Notes under the pieces: model-generated
Told to the model about the DNA's origin: nothing
Seen by the model: only the letters and a program-made list of their open reading frames with translations
Database searches by the model: none
Translations under genes and position numbers: made by a program
In this document: piece by piece, positions 39,033 through 49,631 of the stretch
Position numbering within the stretch: the first letter of the stretch is position 1
How the letters are laid out: each line of letters starts with the position of its first letter
Source of the DNA: Rhodomicrobium sp. R_RK_3
GTDB taxonomy: Bacteria; Pseudomonadota; Alphaproteobacteria; Rhizobiales; Rhodomicrobiaceae
Direction: 5' to 3'
NCBI RefSeq assembly: GCF_002198715.1
Contig: NZ_MWLK01000022.1
Coordinates: 42,344 to 106,343 of the forward strand
Length of the DNA stretch: 64,000 nucleotides

Positions 39033-39984
39033 CAGATGTTAAACTTTACCATTCGATACATGATGTAATTGCCGAACATCATCCAGGCGACGGCGCCGCC
39101 GAGCACCGGCTTGACGATGGCTTCATTCCAGATCTGGCCGTAATAGCTGGGCGAAATGATCGCCAGAACGCCGAACAGCGCGATGGGCATGACGCTGAGG
39201 AAGATCGCCGAATAGCGGCCCTCCGCCGAGAGTGCCTTGGCCTTACGCCGAAGCTTGAAGCGGTCGCGGATCACGCGCGAGAGATTGCTGAGGATTTCGG
39301 CGAGGTTGCCGCCCATCTTGGCCTGGATCGACACCGCCAGCACGATCAGCGACAAGTCGGCCTGCCCGACGCGCGAGCGCAGATTGACCATCGCGGTTTC
39401 CAGATCGAGCCCGTAGGTCAGCTCGCCCGCCGTGATGCTGAACTCGCCGCCGAGCGGTTCGGCCATCTGCCGCCCGACCGTCGCCAGCGCGACCGGGATG
39501 GCGTGGCCGGCCTTCAGCCCGCGCACCAGGATGTCGATGGCGTCGGGAAGCTGCTCTTCAAAACGGCGCTGGCGGGAGGCGCGCATCGAGCGCAGCACCA
39601 CCACCGGAAATCCCAGCCCCGCGACGATGCCGCCCGCGACCGCGATCACGGCGCCCGCCTTCAGCATCGCCAGCACGAAATAGACGCCGGCGAACAAAAA
39701 CAGCATCGAGAACAGGATGCCCTGGATGCCGACCGTGACGCCGGATTGCAGGATGAGCTGGTTCAGCGGGATGAAGGGCAGGGCGTAATGCCCGTCGGTG
39801 GATAGGCTGCGGCCGCGCCGGATGCGCATCAGCTCGCCCTGATTGGCTTGCGCCGGGCCGAAATCGGTCAGCCGGCGGCTCACCGTCTTCCGCCGCGTGC
39901 GCTGGGCGGAGGCGGCCAGATAGCCCGCCGTCACGATCAGCAGCACGGCGATGAAGACGAGGATCGGCACCAGTTGCACGGCGG

Positions 39985-39988
<4 letters not shown>
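39032..39988 (-). CDS. tadB: Tad pilus inner-membrane platform protein TadB
   Basis: This T2SSF-domain protein of 318 residues has [20 protein letters not shown] near residue 140 and helices at both ends. It is the partner of TadC in the pilus assembly platform. The sequence [31 protein letters not shown] is typical of TadB. It overlaps cpaF by four bases and tadC by one, so the three are translationally coupled. Confidence 0.93.
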
Positions 39989-41388
<1,400 letters not shown>

Positions 41389-41418
41389 CGCCCTGACCCC
41401 GATCCGCTAGAGGCGCCC

Positions 41419-42663
41419 TCAGCCCTTGTTCTTGAGAATGCGCTCCAGCGCCTTCTCGACCTTGCTGCCGCGATTGATGTCCGAGATCGGCACGCCGCGA
41501 TTGATCGCCTCCTGCACCAGATCGGGCGCGTCGGGGATGAAGCCGGCGAGCCAATTGCGCAGCATCTGCTCGGCGTCGCTCTTCTTCAAACCCGCGCCAA
41601 ACATGCTCTCGCGATGCTTGTTGACGATCACCGACACCTTGGCGTCGTTGACGATTTTCGCCGAGATGGCGTCGATCATGTAGCGGGCGTGGCGCAGCGC
41701 CGGGACGGTGAAATTCGTCACCACATAGACCTGGTTCGAGCCCCAGATGACGTTGTCGGTCCAGGGGTACCAGTTCTTCGGCAGATCGATGACGACATTG
41801 TCGAAGGACCGCGACAGAAGGCCCAGCACAGCGCCGATCAGCCCTTCGCTGATCTCGAAATATTTCGCCGGCACGCGCGGCGTCGCCAGCACCGAGAGGC
41901 CCGAGGAATGGCGCGTCAGCATCACGTCGAGGAGCTGGCCGTCGAGGCGGCCGGGCGCATTGGCCAGCTCCTCGATGCGGAAGGCGGGGGCGATGTCGAG
42001 ATAATCGGCGATGGAGCCGTCCTGGAAATTCAGATCGACGAGGCAGGTCGATGCCATGTCGCGGCTGGTGCGGCCGAGCTGGAAGGCGGTCTGGATGGCG
42101 AGCGTCGTATTGCCCGCGCCGCCCGAGGCCGGGAAGAAGGAATAGCAGACGGCGTCCTTGTTGCGCCCCTCGACCTGCGGCGTGCGGTTCAGCCGCTCGC
42201 AGGAGCGGTAGATGTCGACGAAGGGGCTGTCTTTCGGCAGCCAGTCGTCGACCTTGATCTGCACCAGCCGGCGAACGATTTCCTGGTCGAGATAGCTGGA
42301 GATGGCGATGATCGGCGTCGCGGCGAAGCGCCCCCGCTTGATCCGCTCCAGCGCCGCCAGATCCTCGGGCGAGGCGCTTTTCAGATCGACCAGCAGCACG
42401 CCCGGCACGCCTTCCATGCCGAGCATCTTCTCGGTGTTGGCGACGGTCCCCTTCACCGTGCGCATGACGAAATGCTTCTTCTCGGCAAACCCCTTGGCGA
42501 GCATCTCCTTCAGCTCGACATCCTCGCTGACGAGGAGAATGTCGACCTGCTGATCGCCGCGCAAGGCGCTCTGTCTGACCATGTCATCGAGCCCGGTCCC
42601 AGACATGCCACGGCCGTCGGCAGGTTTAGCCACGGCAGGCCGGAACTTTTCCATTATCGCCAT
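41419..42663 (-). CDS. cpaE: Pilus localization protein CpaE/TadZ
   Basis: CpaE/TadZ proteins mark the cell site for pilus assembly. The N-terminal 130 residues look like a receiver-type domain (LLVDLKSASPEDLAALERI). The C-terminal MinD-like ATPase has a deviant P-loop, FFPASGGAGNTTLAIQTAF, in which the usual lysine after GG is not present, as in other TadZ proteins. The switch region DLNFQDGSIADYLD follows. It lies between the small lipoprotein and cpaF in the same operon. Confidence 0.9.
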   Translation of the reverse strand: MAIMEKFRPAVAKPADGRGMSGTGLDDMVRQSALRGDQQVDILLVSEDVELKEMLAKGFAEKKHFVMRTVKGTVANTEKMLGMEGVPGVLLVDLKSASPEDLAALERIKRGRFAATPIIAISSYLDQEIVRRLVQIKVDDWLPKDSPFVDIYRSCERLNRTPQVEGRNKDAVCYSFFPASGGAGNTTLAIQTAFQLGRTSRDMASTCLVDLNFQDGSIADYLDIAPAFRIEELANAPGRLDGQLLDVMLTRHSSGLSVLATPRVPAKYFEISEGLIGAVLGLLSRSFDNVVIDLPKNWYPWTDNVIWGSNQVYVVTNFTVPALRHARYMIDAISAKIVNDAKVSVIVNKHRESMFGAGLKKSDAEQMLRNWLAGFIPDAPDLVQEAINRGVPISDINRGSKVEKALERILKNKG

Positions 42664-42724
42664 TTCGAAACCTGACCATACGCTAACATACGCGGCCCCA
42701 GAGGGTTAAGCCGGGGCGCGAAAA

Positions 42725-43066
42725 CTAGTCTTTGACCTGCGTGCTGCCTTGGCTACCCGGACCCGACTGGCCGGAAATCTCGGTCGTGTTCAAGCCGCTC
42801 GGCGGGATCGACTTGTTCTGCTGATAGCGCTCGATGGCCACCCTTGCCCGCTCGCCCTCCTGGTGGATTTTGGTGTTCTTGACGTTCTTGTTCCAGGGAT
42901 CGATGGTCTGCGTCACCGCGTTGGTCGCGGTGGCGTCTCCCGCGCCGAGCGAGATGGTGTCGCGGCGGGATTCATAGTCGGTCTCGTAGCAACCCGAGAG
43001 CAGGATCGCGGGAAGGGCGGCGGCCGCCACGGCGAGGCCAGAGCGCTTCTTGATGCGGGTCATCAT
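42725..43066 (-). CDS. Small lipoprotein in the cpaD position
   Basis: The 113-residue protein has a lipoprotein signal ending LLSGC (Cys26). The mature part carries YESRRDTISLGAGDATATNA and TIDPWN, followed by a Gln-, Gly- and Ser-rich tail. It occupies the place of cpaD in Caulobacter-type loci but is about half the length of CpaD, and I see no clear CpaD domain. Its stop codon and the cpaC reading frame touch (TAATG), so it is coupled to cpaC. A role as pilotin or stabiliser of the secretin is inferred from position alone. Confidence 0.82.
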   Translation of the reverse strand: MMTRIKKRSGLAVAAAALPAILLSGCYETDYESRRDTISLGAGDATATNAVTQTIDPWNKNVKNTKIHQEGERARVAIERYQQNKSIPPSGLNTTEISGQSGPGSQGSTQVKD

Positions 43067-44541
43067 TATTTCGCTCCTTTGAAGCCGCTGACCGGAGCCT
43101 CGTCCTGCCAGTCGATGATGTGGCCGGTGAAATCCTCCGGCTTGCCGATGTTCACCTCCTGCTTGCCGCGCAGGAAGAATTCGCGGTCATTGCTCGGCAG
43201 GGTCTTATCCAGCGGCGTCGCGATCTTCTGGCCGGGCGCGCGCGGCTGGACGAGGCGCGGCGTGACCAAGATGACGAGGTCGGTCTCCTTCTTCTCGAAA
43301 TTGGCGCTCCGCAGCAGCGCTCCGAGCACCGGCACGTCACCCAGCCACGGCACCTGACGCAAGGCTTTGGCGTTGTTGCTCTGCAGCAGGCCCGCCATGG
43401 CAAAGGTCTGGCCGTCGCGCAATTCCACGGTCGTGGAGGCGCGGCGCACAATGAGGCCAGGGATTTTCAGCCCGTTGGCCGTGATGCCGCCATTGGGGTC
43501 GAGCTCGCTGACCTCAGGCTCGATCTTGAGGTTGATCTGGCCCTCCGAGAGCACGGTCGGGGTGAAGGCCAGGCCGACGCCGAATTTCTTGAATTCGACC
43601 GTCACCTTGTCGTTGTCGGCCGACACCGGGAACGGAAACTCGCCGCCCGCCAGAAAACTCGCGGTATCGCCCGAGAGCGCGACCAGGTTCGGCTCGGCGA
43701 GGCGGCGGGCCAAGCCGCGCTCCTCGAGCGCCTCGACCGTGGCGGAAATCTTGGTGCCGCCGGTGATGATGCTGCCCGAGAGCGATCCGAAGGGGACCGA
43801 ATTCGTGATCAGGCCCAGTCCGCCCTCGGTGAATGACCCGTCCACGTCGCCGCCCTGCACGTAGCCGCTGACGCCGAGTGCCCGGCCGGCGCTGCGCTGG
43901 GCCTCGATGAAGCGGACTTCGAGCATGACCTGCTGCGGCGCGGCCACCCGCATGGCATTGGTGACTTCGTCGGCCGAGACCTGCTTGGCCAGGGTCATGG
44001 CATATTGCATGGCCAGCGAATCCGGGACGACGCCCGTCAGCAGGATCTTGCCGTTGACCGACTCGACCTTGACGTTCTTGAGAGCCGGATTGGTGTTCAT
44101 GCGCTTCTTGAGGCCGACGAGGTCATGCGTCACCTCGACATCGACGACGCCGAGCAATTGCTTGTCCTTGTCGAGCAGGGCGAGCCGGGTGACGCCGATC
44201 TTCTTGCCGACAATGTAGATGGCGCGGTCGGTGAGCGGCACCACATCGGCGACCTCGGCATTGCCGACCAGCGCCTCTGTGAAGGGCTGGCCGACGCGCA
44301 CAGTTTCGGATTTGTGCAGGGTCACCTTGATGTCGATGCGGTCGTCGGTCGGCTCGACATGGTAGATGCCGGTGCGCCCTGCCCCCTCATCCTTGGCCAG
44401 CTTGGCCGGCCCGGCAAAGCTTTGCGCGGCGGCGAATGCGGACAGCGCCGCAAGTCCGATGCCCGAAAGCAGGCGGCGGCCGGCGCGGCCGCGCTGTCGC
44501 TCCGCTCCTCCTCCGCCCAAAATCCTCAATGCCCAATTCAT
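43066..44541 (-). CDS. cpaC: Pilus secretin CpaC/RcpA
   Basis: CpaC forms the outer-membrane channel for the Flp pilus. After a signal peptide (ending near QSFA) comes a pilus-secretin N-terminal and BON-like region (KKIGVTRLALLDKD, NGKILLTGVVPDSLAMQYA). The secretin domain follows from about residue 230 (QVMLEVRFIEAQRSAGRALG, VPWLGDVPVLGALLRS). At 491 residues it is complete. It follows cpaB by 85 bases and is coupled to the small lipoprotein gene. Confidence 0.95.
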   Translation of the reverse strand: MNWALRILGGGGAERQRGRAGRRLLSGIGLAALSAFAAAQSFAGPAKLAKDEGAGRTGIYHVEPTDDRIDIKVTLHKSETVRVGQPFTEALVGNAEVADVVPLTDRAIYIVGKKIGVTRLALLDKDKQLLGVVDVEVTHDLVGLKKRMNTNPALKNVKVESVNGKILLTGVVPDSLAMQYAMTLAKQVSADEVTNAMRVAAPQQVMLEVRFIEAQRSAGRALGVSGYVQGGDVDGSFTEGGLGLITNSVPFGSLSGSIITGGTKISATVEALEERGLARRLAEPNLVALSGDTASFLAGGEFPFPVSADNDKVTVEFKKFGVGLAFTPTVLSEGQINLKIEPEVSELDPNGGITANGLKIPGLIVRRASTTVELRDGQTFAMAGLLQSNNAKALRQVPWLGDVPVLGALLRSANFEKKETDLVILVTPRLVQPRAPGQKIATPLDKTLPSNDREFFLRGKQEVNIGKPEDFTGHIIDWQDEAPVSGFKGAK

Positions 44542-44626
44542 GTCCGGAATTTCCCTCAGCCCCTCATGCGCCGTGCCAGACCGCCGGTCGTCTTTAACGC
44601 ATACGCCCCGCGCTTGCGGCCCGGTT

Positions 44627-45505
44627 TCACTGGTGGCTCAAAATCTCGTATCGCCGTTCGTTGCGCCTCTCGTCGGGAAGCACTTGATATTCCTTGCGTT
44701 CGACCGATCGCGTCACCCCGACGACTGGTCCGCCCGGCTTGGCCTTGCCCTTGGCCCCGCGTTCGGCCTCCATCAGATCGTCGAAGGCGATGGTCCCCGT
44801 CGCCTGGGGATCGCCCGTATCGGCGATACGGTTGAGCGCCAGCGACAGCTCACCGACGCGCCCGGCCAGGATCAGCTTTTGCGCCTCCTCGACCGTCACT
44901 TCCAAAGTCACCGCCTTGGCCGGGGTCGGCTGGTCGTTGCGCTGGGTCACCTGATCGGTGGCCAGCACGCGCAAATTTTGCAAAAGCACGACGACGGCGG
45001 ATTTCGCCGCCACCGTGGTCTCGCCCGCGCCCTGGCCGCCATAGGTCAGGAAGACATCGACGCGGTCATCCGGCTGAACGAAGCCGGCCACCCCGGCGAC
45101 GTCGTTCACCCGGATGGTGACGGCCTTCATGCTCTGCGTGAGCTTGGCCGACAGGGCGCTGTTCGATTCCGCGCCCAGCAGCTTCTGTTCGAGGATCGGT
45201 TCGTTCTCGGAGACCGACGACAGCACGATGCGGCCGCCGGCCGGGCCGATCACCTGGTCCTTGGTCAGGAACGCGCCTTTCGGCATGGTGTCGCCCGACC
45301 ACTGGACCAGCTTGACCGCATCGGTGGTCAGCTTCTCCCCATATTTGAGATCGCGCGCGGCCACCACGATCGCACGCGATGCGATCCTTTGCACTTCGGC
45401 GGGTGCCCGGGCGGACTGGCCGACCAGCCAGGCCCGCGAAAGCAATGCAGCTGTGGCGGCACACAGGAACGCGATCAAAAGCATGACCACGTTGCTCATA
45501 CGCAT
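44627..45505 (-). CDS. cpaB: Pilus assembly protein CpaB/RcpC
   Basis: CpaB is a periplasmic protein with one N-terminal transmembrane helix (residues about 6-26) followed by a SAF domain (SRAIVVAARDLKYGEKLTTDAV). The rest is the RcpC-type region, containing VQPDDRVDVFLTYGG and VTLEVTVEEAQKLILA. It is thought to stabilise the secretin or modify the pilus. ATG 45505 is chosen because GGAGG lies five bases before it. It starts 54 bases after the flp pilin gene. Confidence 0.93.
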   Translation of the reverse strand: MRMSNVVMLLIAFLCAATAALLSRAWLVGQSARAPAEVQRIASRAIVVAARDLKYGEKLTTDAVKLVQWSGDTMPKGAFLTKDQVIGPAGGRIVLSSVSENEPILEQKLLGAESNSALSAKLTQSMKAVTIRVNDVAGVAGFVQPDDRVDVFLTYGGQGAGETTVAAKSAVVVLLQNLRVLATDQVTQRNDQPTPAKAVTLEVTVEEAQKLILAGRVGELSLALNRIADTGDPQATGTIAFDDLMEAERGAKGKAKPGGPVVGVTRSVERKEYQVLPDERRNERRYEILSHQ

Positions 45506-45559
45506 TGCCGCCTCCGCCACGCTGTCAAAAAGCCAAGGATCATCAACGATCGATGAGGC

Positions 45560-45739
45560 TTAGCCTGGGAGAAGCGCGCCGATGGCCGTGAATGAACCGA
45601 TGATTTCGGTGCGAAGTGCAGTAATCGCGGTCACCAGCCCGGCCGTGATGATGCCGATCAGAACCGCATACTCGACGAGGGACGCGCCGCGTTCGTCGCG
45701 GGCGAAGCGCTTGACAAGCGCAGCAAATGACGTTGCCAT
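45560..45739 (-). CDS. flp: Flp/Fap type IVb major pilin
   Basis: This 59-residue gene begins with ATG at 45739. The prepilin has the Flp motif RGASLVEYAVLIG: cleavage would fall after the glycine, leaving the conserved Glu at +5 and Tyr at +6 of the mature pilin. A hydrophobic helix follows. Pilin subunits are cut by a CpaA-type prepilin peptidase, which is not encoded in this window. A GGAG lies nine bases upstream, within the short inverted repeat GGAGTAACTCC. It heads the operon and is probably the most highly expressed gene. Confidence 0.93.
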   Translation of the reverse strand: MATSFAALVKRFARDERGASLVEYAVLIGIITAGLVTAITALRTEIIGSFTAIGALLPG

Positions 45740-46430
45740 GAGGAGTTACTCCGACTGTTTCAAACGACAGGTTGGGTAGTTTTGGGGGGTCGAGCTTCGC
45801 AGGCGTTGGCCCCCCAATTCATTTGGGCCAGGGGATCTCCCGGCGCCCATTTGCATCTAAGAGGAAACCCCTAGGGCCTCGCAACGCCATCCGGGTTGCG
45901 CTCTGCATCCCCAAGCCCGCTCCGGTTGCCGAAAAGTCGAGCGCAACTAAAAAATCACGCTTCTGTCACGCATTCGGGCTGAACTGTGGCGGTGGCTAGA
46001 TTGCGACGTGAGCGCCGAGATGAATGGCGCGCTTGACTTGAAAATCTATTCCGTCGATTTGTCGTAACAATGATCTCTTAATATAAGTAATCATCCATTA
46101 AAGCAAAATTGCCGGCTTTTATGCGTCGCTTTTCCTAACGATGCTACGTCATAATACATATGGGATAGGCCGATGTTGCAACACAACCGTCCTGATTATG
46201 AATGCAATCGGCGATTTAGTCGATTCGCCGGAAGCGCTGTTTTGGGATAGGACGTTCACCCCCTGTGTGCAAAACCACTAGGTAAAGCTACTGTGGCGCG
46301 GTAGCCACATCGCCTGCGGAATTACAGCTCCTCCGCAAAAGGGGGTGTAAAAAACGGGGGAGCCCAAACTATGGTTAATGGCGTGGCCACCGTAACTTGC
46401 TGGTTATCGTAGAATGTGAAGCCGAAGGAT

Positions 46431-46448
46431 CTCGCGAGTAGTCGCGAG
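46431..46448. promoter_or_regulatory. Perfect inverted repeat in the Tad leader
   Basis: CTCGCGA and TCGCGAG flank GTAG. It is the tightest palindrome in this gap and could be a repressor site or a small hairpin. No downstream T-run is present. Confidence 0.4.
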
Positions 46449-46696
46449 GGATATGCTAAGCGCCGAATATGATCTTCAGCACAATGCTGTAGGTTACTCG
46501 GTAGTGAAATGTGATTTTTCTGGTATTGGAGGCAGCGTGTCTGCGCTGATCTCGGCGAATGCCGGTACGCGAGACTCGCCCCGGCGGCGCGCGGGGATGG
46601 CGAGGGCGTCGCCGAATGGGGAGCGAAATCCTGAAATCCGTGCTGCCATAAGTACTCTCCGCAAGGCGGAGGCCGGCCGAGGCGGCGAGAGGGATG

Positions 46697-46723
46697 ACTC
46701 CCTCTCCATGTAGGAGAGGGAGT
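46697..46723. repeat. Dispersed repeat family R3, copy 6
   Basis: ACTCCCTCTCC and GGAGAGGGAGT form perfect 11-base arms around ATGTA, just beyond the stop of the redoxin gene. The position would suit a terminator for that gene. Confidence 0.75.
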
Positions 46724-46740
46724 AGGCCGGAGCTGTGCGA

Positions 46741-47388
46741 CTAGGAGCGCTCGTCCTGCGGGCTGTATTTGACCGAGCAGCCATAGGGGCGCGAAACCGG
46801 CGTGGCGACCGGCTTGCCGGATTTCACTGCGTCGAGCGCCAGGCGGACATAGTTGGTCGCGCCCTGGATGTCGGTCTGGCTGGTGGTCGGCTTGTCGTCG
46901 ATGCCGCCCATATAGACCAGCGTGCCGTCGCCATTGATGACGAACATATGCGGCGTGGTGCGCGCGTCATAGGCGCGGCCGATCTTGCCCTTCTCATCGA
47001 GCAGGACACTGGCGGGCTCGGCATGGCGGCTGGCGGTGAGCTGGTCGGCCTCGGCGGGCGAGACATGGCCCTGCTCGCCGGGCGCGGAGGAGATCAGCGA
47101 CAGCCAGACCACGCCTTCGGCGGCGGCTTCGCCCTGGAGCTTCTGCATGTTGCCCGCGCCATAATGCTTGCGGACATAGGGGCAATCGGCATTGGTCCAT
47201 TCGAGCACCACGGTCTTGCCGCGCAAGGCGCTGAGCGCGACTGTCTTGCCCTTGGTGTCGACCGCGCTGAAATCGGGCGCGGGCTTGCCGATTTCGGGTT
47301 TGGCCGAGGCGCCGGTTGCAAATCCGGTGACGCTGCCGAGCGCGAGGGCGGCGCCGATTGCGAGAATGTTCCGTCTGGCCAGCAACAT
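46741..47388 (-). CDS. Exported thioredoxin-fold (redoxin) protein
   Basis: The protein has a signal-like N-terminus (ending near GASAK) and a thioredoxin-like AhpC/TSA-type domain. GKPAPDFSAVDTKGK and the active-site region EWTNADCPYVRKHYG are visible. Only one cysteine is present at the usual CxxC site, the second position being Tyr-Val, so it would not act as a classical dithiol reductase. It follows the DsbD-type gene on the same strand. An alternative TTG start at 47394 overlaps that gene's stop (TTGA). Function is unproven. Confidence 0.88.
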   Translation of the reverse strand: MLLARRNILAIGAALALGSVTGFATGASAKPEIGKPAPDFSAVDTKGKTVALSALRGKTVVLEWTNADCPYVRKHYGAGNMQKLQGEAAAEGVVWLSLISSAPGEQGHVSPAEADQLTASRHAEPASVLLDEKGKIGRAYDARTTPHMFVINGDGTLVYMGGIDDKPTTSQTDIQGATNYVRLALDAVKSGKPVATPVSRPYGCSVKYSPQDERS

Positions 47389-47390
47389 GG

Positions 47391-49631
47391 TCAAAGGTCT
47401 CCTTTGGCTTGCTTGTTGGGGGTGGCGAGGGCCGCAAGCCGGTTCAGAATCATCGATTCCGTCAGCAATTGCGGGAGGATTTCGGGCGCGGACCCCGGCG
47501 CGCCGGAATAGAGAAGATAGAGCGGGACGCCGACGCGGCCGTGAGTCCTCAGAAGCGCGGTGATTTCCGGGTCGCCATTGGTCCAGTCGCCGACGAGATA
47601 GGCGATGCCGCTCGCGGCGAAAGCTTCGGCGATGCGGTCGGAGCGCAGGGCGACGCGCTCATTGACCTTGCAGGTGATGCACCAGGCGGCGGTCAGGTTG
47701 ACGAAGACCGGCTTGTTCTGGCCGGTCAGCTCGGCGAGGCGCGCCTGGGTGAAGGGCTCGGCGCGCGGTCCGGCACTCTCCCCGCCGAGCGCGGATGCGG
47801 AGGTCTGCCGCTGGCCCGCCTCGGGCAGGCTGATGACGCCGAGGCCGATGGCGCCGATGGCGATCAGCGCGGCGGCGATGCCGCGCCAGTTCGCCTCTTC
47901 GTGCGAGCGGCCATAGAGCCACGCCGCGAAGGCGACGCCGATCAGCGCGACAATGCCCGCCATCACGCCGTCGCTGCCCTGCTGCACGCTGATGACCCAG
48001 AGCAGCCAGCCGGCGGTCGCGTAGAGCGGGAAGGCCATGAGCTGCTTGAAGGTCTCCATCCAGGCGCCGGGGCGCGGCAGCCAGCGGCCGAGCGCGGGGG
48101 AGAGGCTGAGCAGCACGATCGGCGCCGCGAAGCCGAGGCCGAGCGTGAACAGCACGGCGAAGATGGTCGGCGCGGGCTGCACGAAGGCATAGCCGATGGC
48201 GGCGCCCATGAAGGGCGCGGTGCAGGGCGTCGCGACGATGGTCGCCAGCACGCCGGTGAAGAATTCTCCGGCAAGGCCCTCGCTGCGGGTCAGCCCGTCG
48301 CCAAGCCCGGCGATGCTGTGGCCGATGGTGAAGACGCCGGACAGTTTTAGCGCCATGGCCAGGAACAGCGCCATCATCGCCAAGACGAAGGTCGGCGATT
48401 GGAACTGCATGCCCCAGCCGATGGCGCCGCCGCCCGCGCGGATGGCGACGATGACGGCAGCGATGGCGATGAAGCTGGTGACGACGCCTGCCAGATAGAC
48501 CAGCGCCTTGGCGCGGCGCGTCTCTCTATTCTCCGCGTCGCGCGCGAGGGACAGGGCCTTCAGCGACAGGACGGGAAAGACGCAAGGCATCAGATTGAGG
48601 ATCAGGCCGCCGAGAAAGGCAAAGCCGAGCGCCAGCGCCAGCGAGAAGGCAGGCGGGGCCTCGCCCTGAGCCGGCGGTCCGGTGCCGGCGAGCGGCGATT
48701 CATCCGCCGCGCTGGCGGCGAATTCCGCCGGCGAGGCGTTGATGCCGAAGCCGCGCCGTTCGATCTCGCCGCCTGCGCCGCGCGTCTCGATGGACAGCAC
48801 GCCGCCCAGGGGCGCGGACTGAGCCGCCTTGCTGGCTTCGCCCGGTGCCAGCCGCAGGATCAGGTCGTCGCCGGAGACGCTGGCGGCTTGCGGCGCGGCA
48901 TGGTCAATCTTGCCCCATTCGAGCGGGAAGAAGCGCACCGTCGCGCCCGCCGGCACCTGCGCGGCGGCATTGGCGATTTTCAGCGTCAGCGGCGTGCCGC
49001 GCGCATCGAAACTGGCCGGCCAGGGCGCGGGCTCGGGAAGGGCTTTCCGCGCGGCGGCGATGGCGGCGGCATTGGGGGAGGGGCGGACCGAAACCGTCTC
49101 GCCGACGAGCGGCAGGCTTAGCCGCAAAGCTGCCTCTTCGGGAACACAGATTTGTTCGCAAACCAGCCATTTTGCGTCTGCCGCCAGATCGACCGAGCTG
49201 CCGGTCGCGGAGGCCGGAATCGTGATGTCGGAGAGCAGAAGGATATCGCCGGAATAGCCGAAATTGACCAGCGGGCCGACCGGAATGGCGCCGGGCGTCG
49301 GCCATTGGATCGGACCGGCGGTGACGCCTTCGGGCAGCGCCCAGTCGATGCGGGTCGGCTCGCCGCTGTCGCCGGGATTGGTCCAGTAGGTGTGCCAGCC
49401 CGGCTTGATACGCTGCCGCAGCGCCACCGTCACCGTTTCGCCGGGGCGGACGGCGGCTTTATCCGCAATCAAATCAGCCTGCACGAGAGGCGGCTTGGGA
49501 GGGCCCGCCTTCGCGAAAGCGTCCTCCGCCTGCGGCCTCATGCTCATGGCCGCGAGCAACGTGAAGAGATAAAGAAGAACGGCCGGAACTCTTCGCTTTC
49601 CAGCCAGTTGCATCATCGCAGGGAATAGCAT
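47391..49631 (-). CDS. Thiol:disulfide interchange protein DsbD/ScsB-type
   Basis: This inner-membrane electron conduit has three parts. The N-terminal periplasmic domain shows QRIKPGWHTYWTNPGDSGEP and CEQICVPEEA. A transmembrane CcdA-type core follows, with the redox cysteines in LNLMPCVFPVLSLK and ATPCTAPFMGAAIGY. The C-terminal thioredoxin domain has the active site AAWCITCK. Electrons pass from cytoplasmic thioredoxin to periplasmic proteins. At about 746 residues it is longer than E. coli DsbD, as in the ScsB group. The start is approximate. The redoxin encoded next may be its partner. Confidence 0.92.
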   Translation of the reverse strand: MLFPAMMQLAGKRRVPAVLLYLFTLLAAMSMRPQAEDAFAKAGPPKPPLVQADLIADKAAVRPGETVTVALRQRIKPGWHTYWTNPGDSGEPTRIDWALPEGVTAGPIQWPTPGAIPVGPLVNFGYSGDILLLSDITIPASATGSSVDLAADAKWLVCEQICVPEEAALRLSLPLVGETVSVRPSPNAAAIAAARKALPEPAPWPASFDARGTPLTLKIANAAAQVPAGATVRFFPLEWGKIDHAAPQAASVSGDDLILRLAPGEASKAAQSAPLGGVLSIETRGAGGEIERRGFGINASPAEFAASAADESPLAGTGPPAQGEAPPAFSLALALGFAFLGGLILNLMPCVFPVLSLKALSLARDAENRETRRAKALVYLAGVVTSFIAIAAVIVAIRAGGGAIGWGMQFQSPTFVLAMMALFLAMALKLSGVFTIGHSIAGLGDGLTRSEGLAGEFFTGVLATIVATPCTAPFMGAAIGYAFVQPAPTIFAVLFTLGLGFAAPIVLLSLSPALGRWLPRPGAWMETFKQLMAFPLYATAGWLLWVISVQQGSDGVMAGIVALIGVAFAAWLYGRSHEEANWRGIAAALIAIGAIGLGVISLPEAGQRQTSASALGGESAGPRAEPFTQARLAELTGQNKPVFVNLTAAWCITCKVNERVALRSDRIAEAFAASGIAYLVGDWTNGDPEITALLRTHGRVGVPLYLLYSGAPGSAPEILPQLLTESMILNRLAALATPNKQAKGDL

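Larger units (their letters stand above)
45740..46740. other. One-kilobase gene-free leader upstream of the Tad operon
   Basis: No convincing coding frame exists on either strand. The middle (about 46020-46200) is AT-rich compared with the surroundings. It holds several inverted repeats: TTGGGGGG/CCCCCCAA at 45782-45817, CGGCGA/TCGCCG at 46209-46230, TGTGGC/GCCACA at 46292-46309 and CTCGCGA-GTAG-TCGCGAG at 46431-46448. An R3 repeat ends it. The pilus promoter and perhaps small RNAs could lie here. Confidence 0.6.

Noticed and set aside
46453-46713. An 86-codon plus-strand frame upstream of the redoxin gene
   Set aside because: Its second half runs through repeat sequence and the R3 palindrome, it has no ribosome binding site, and the sequence is not family-like.
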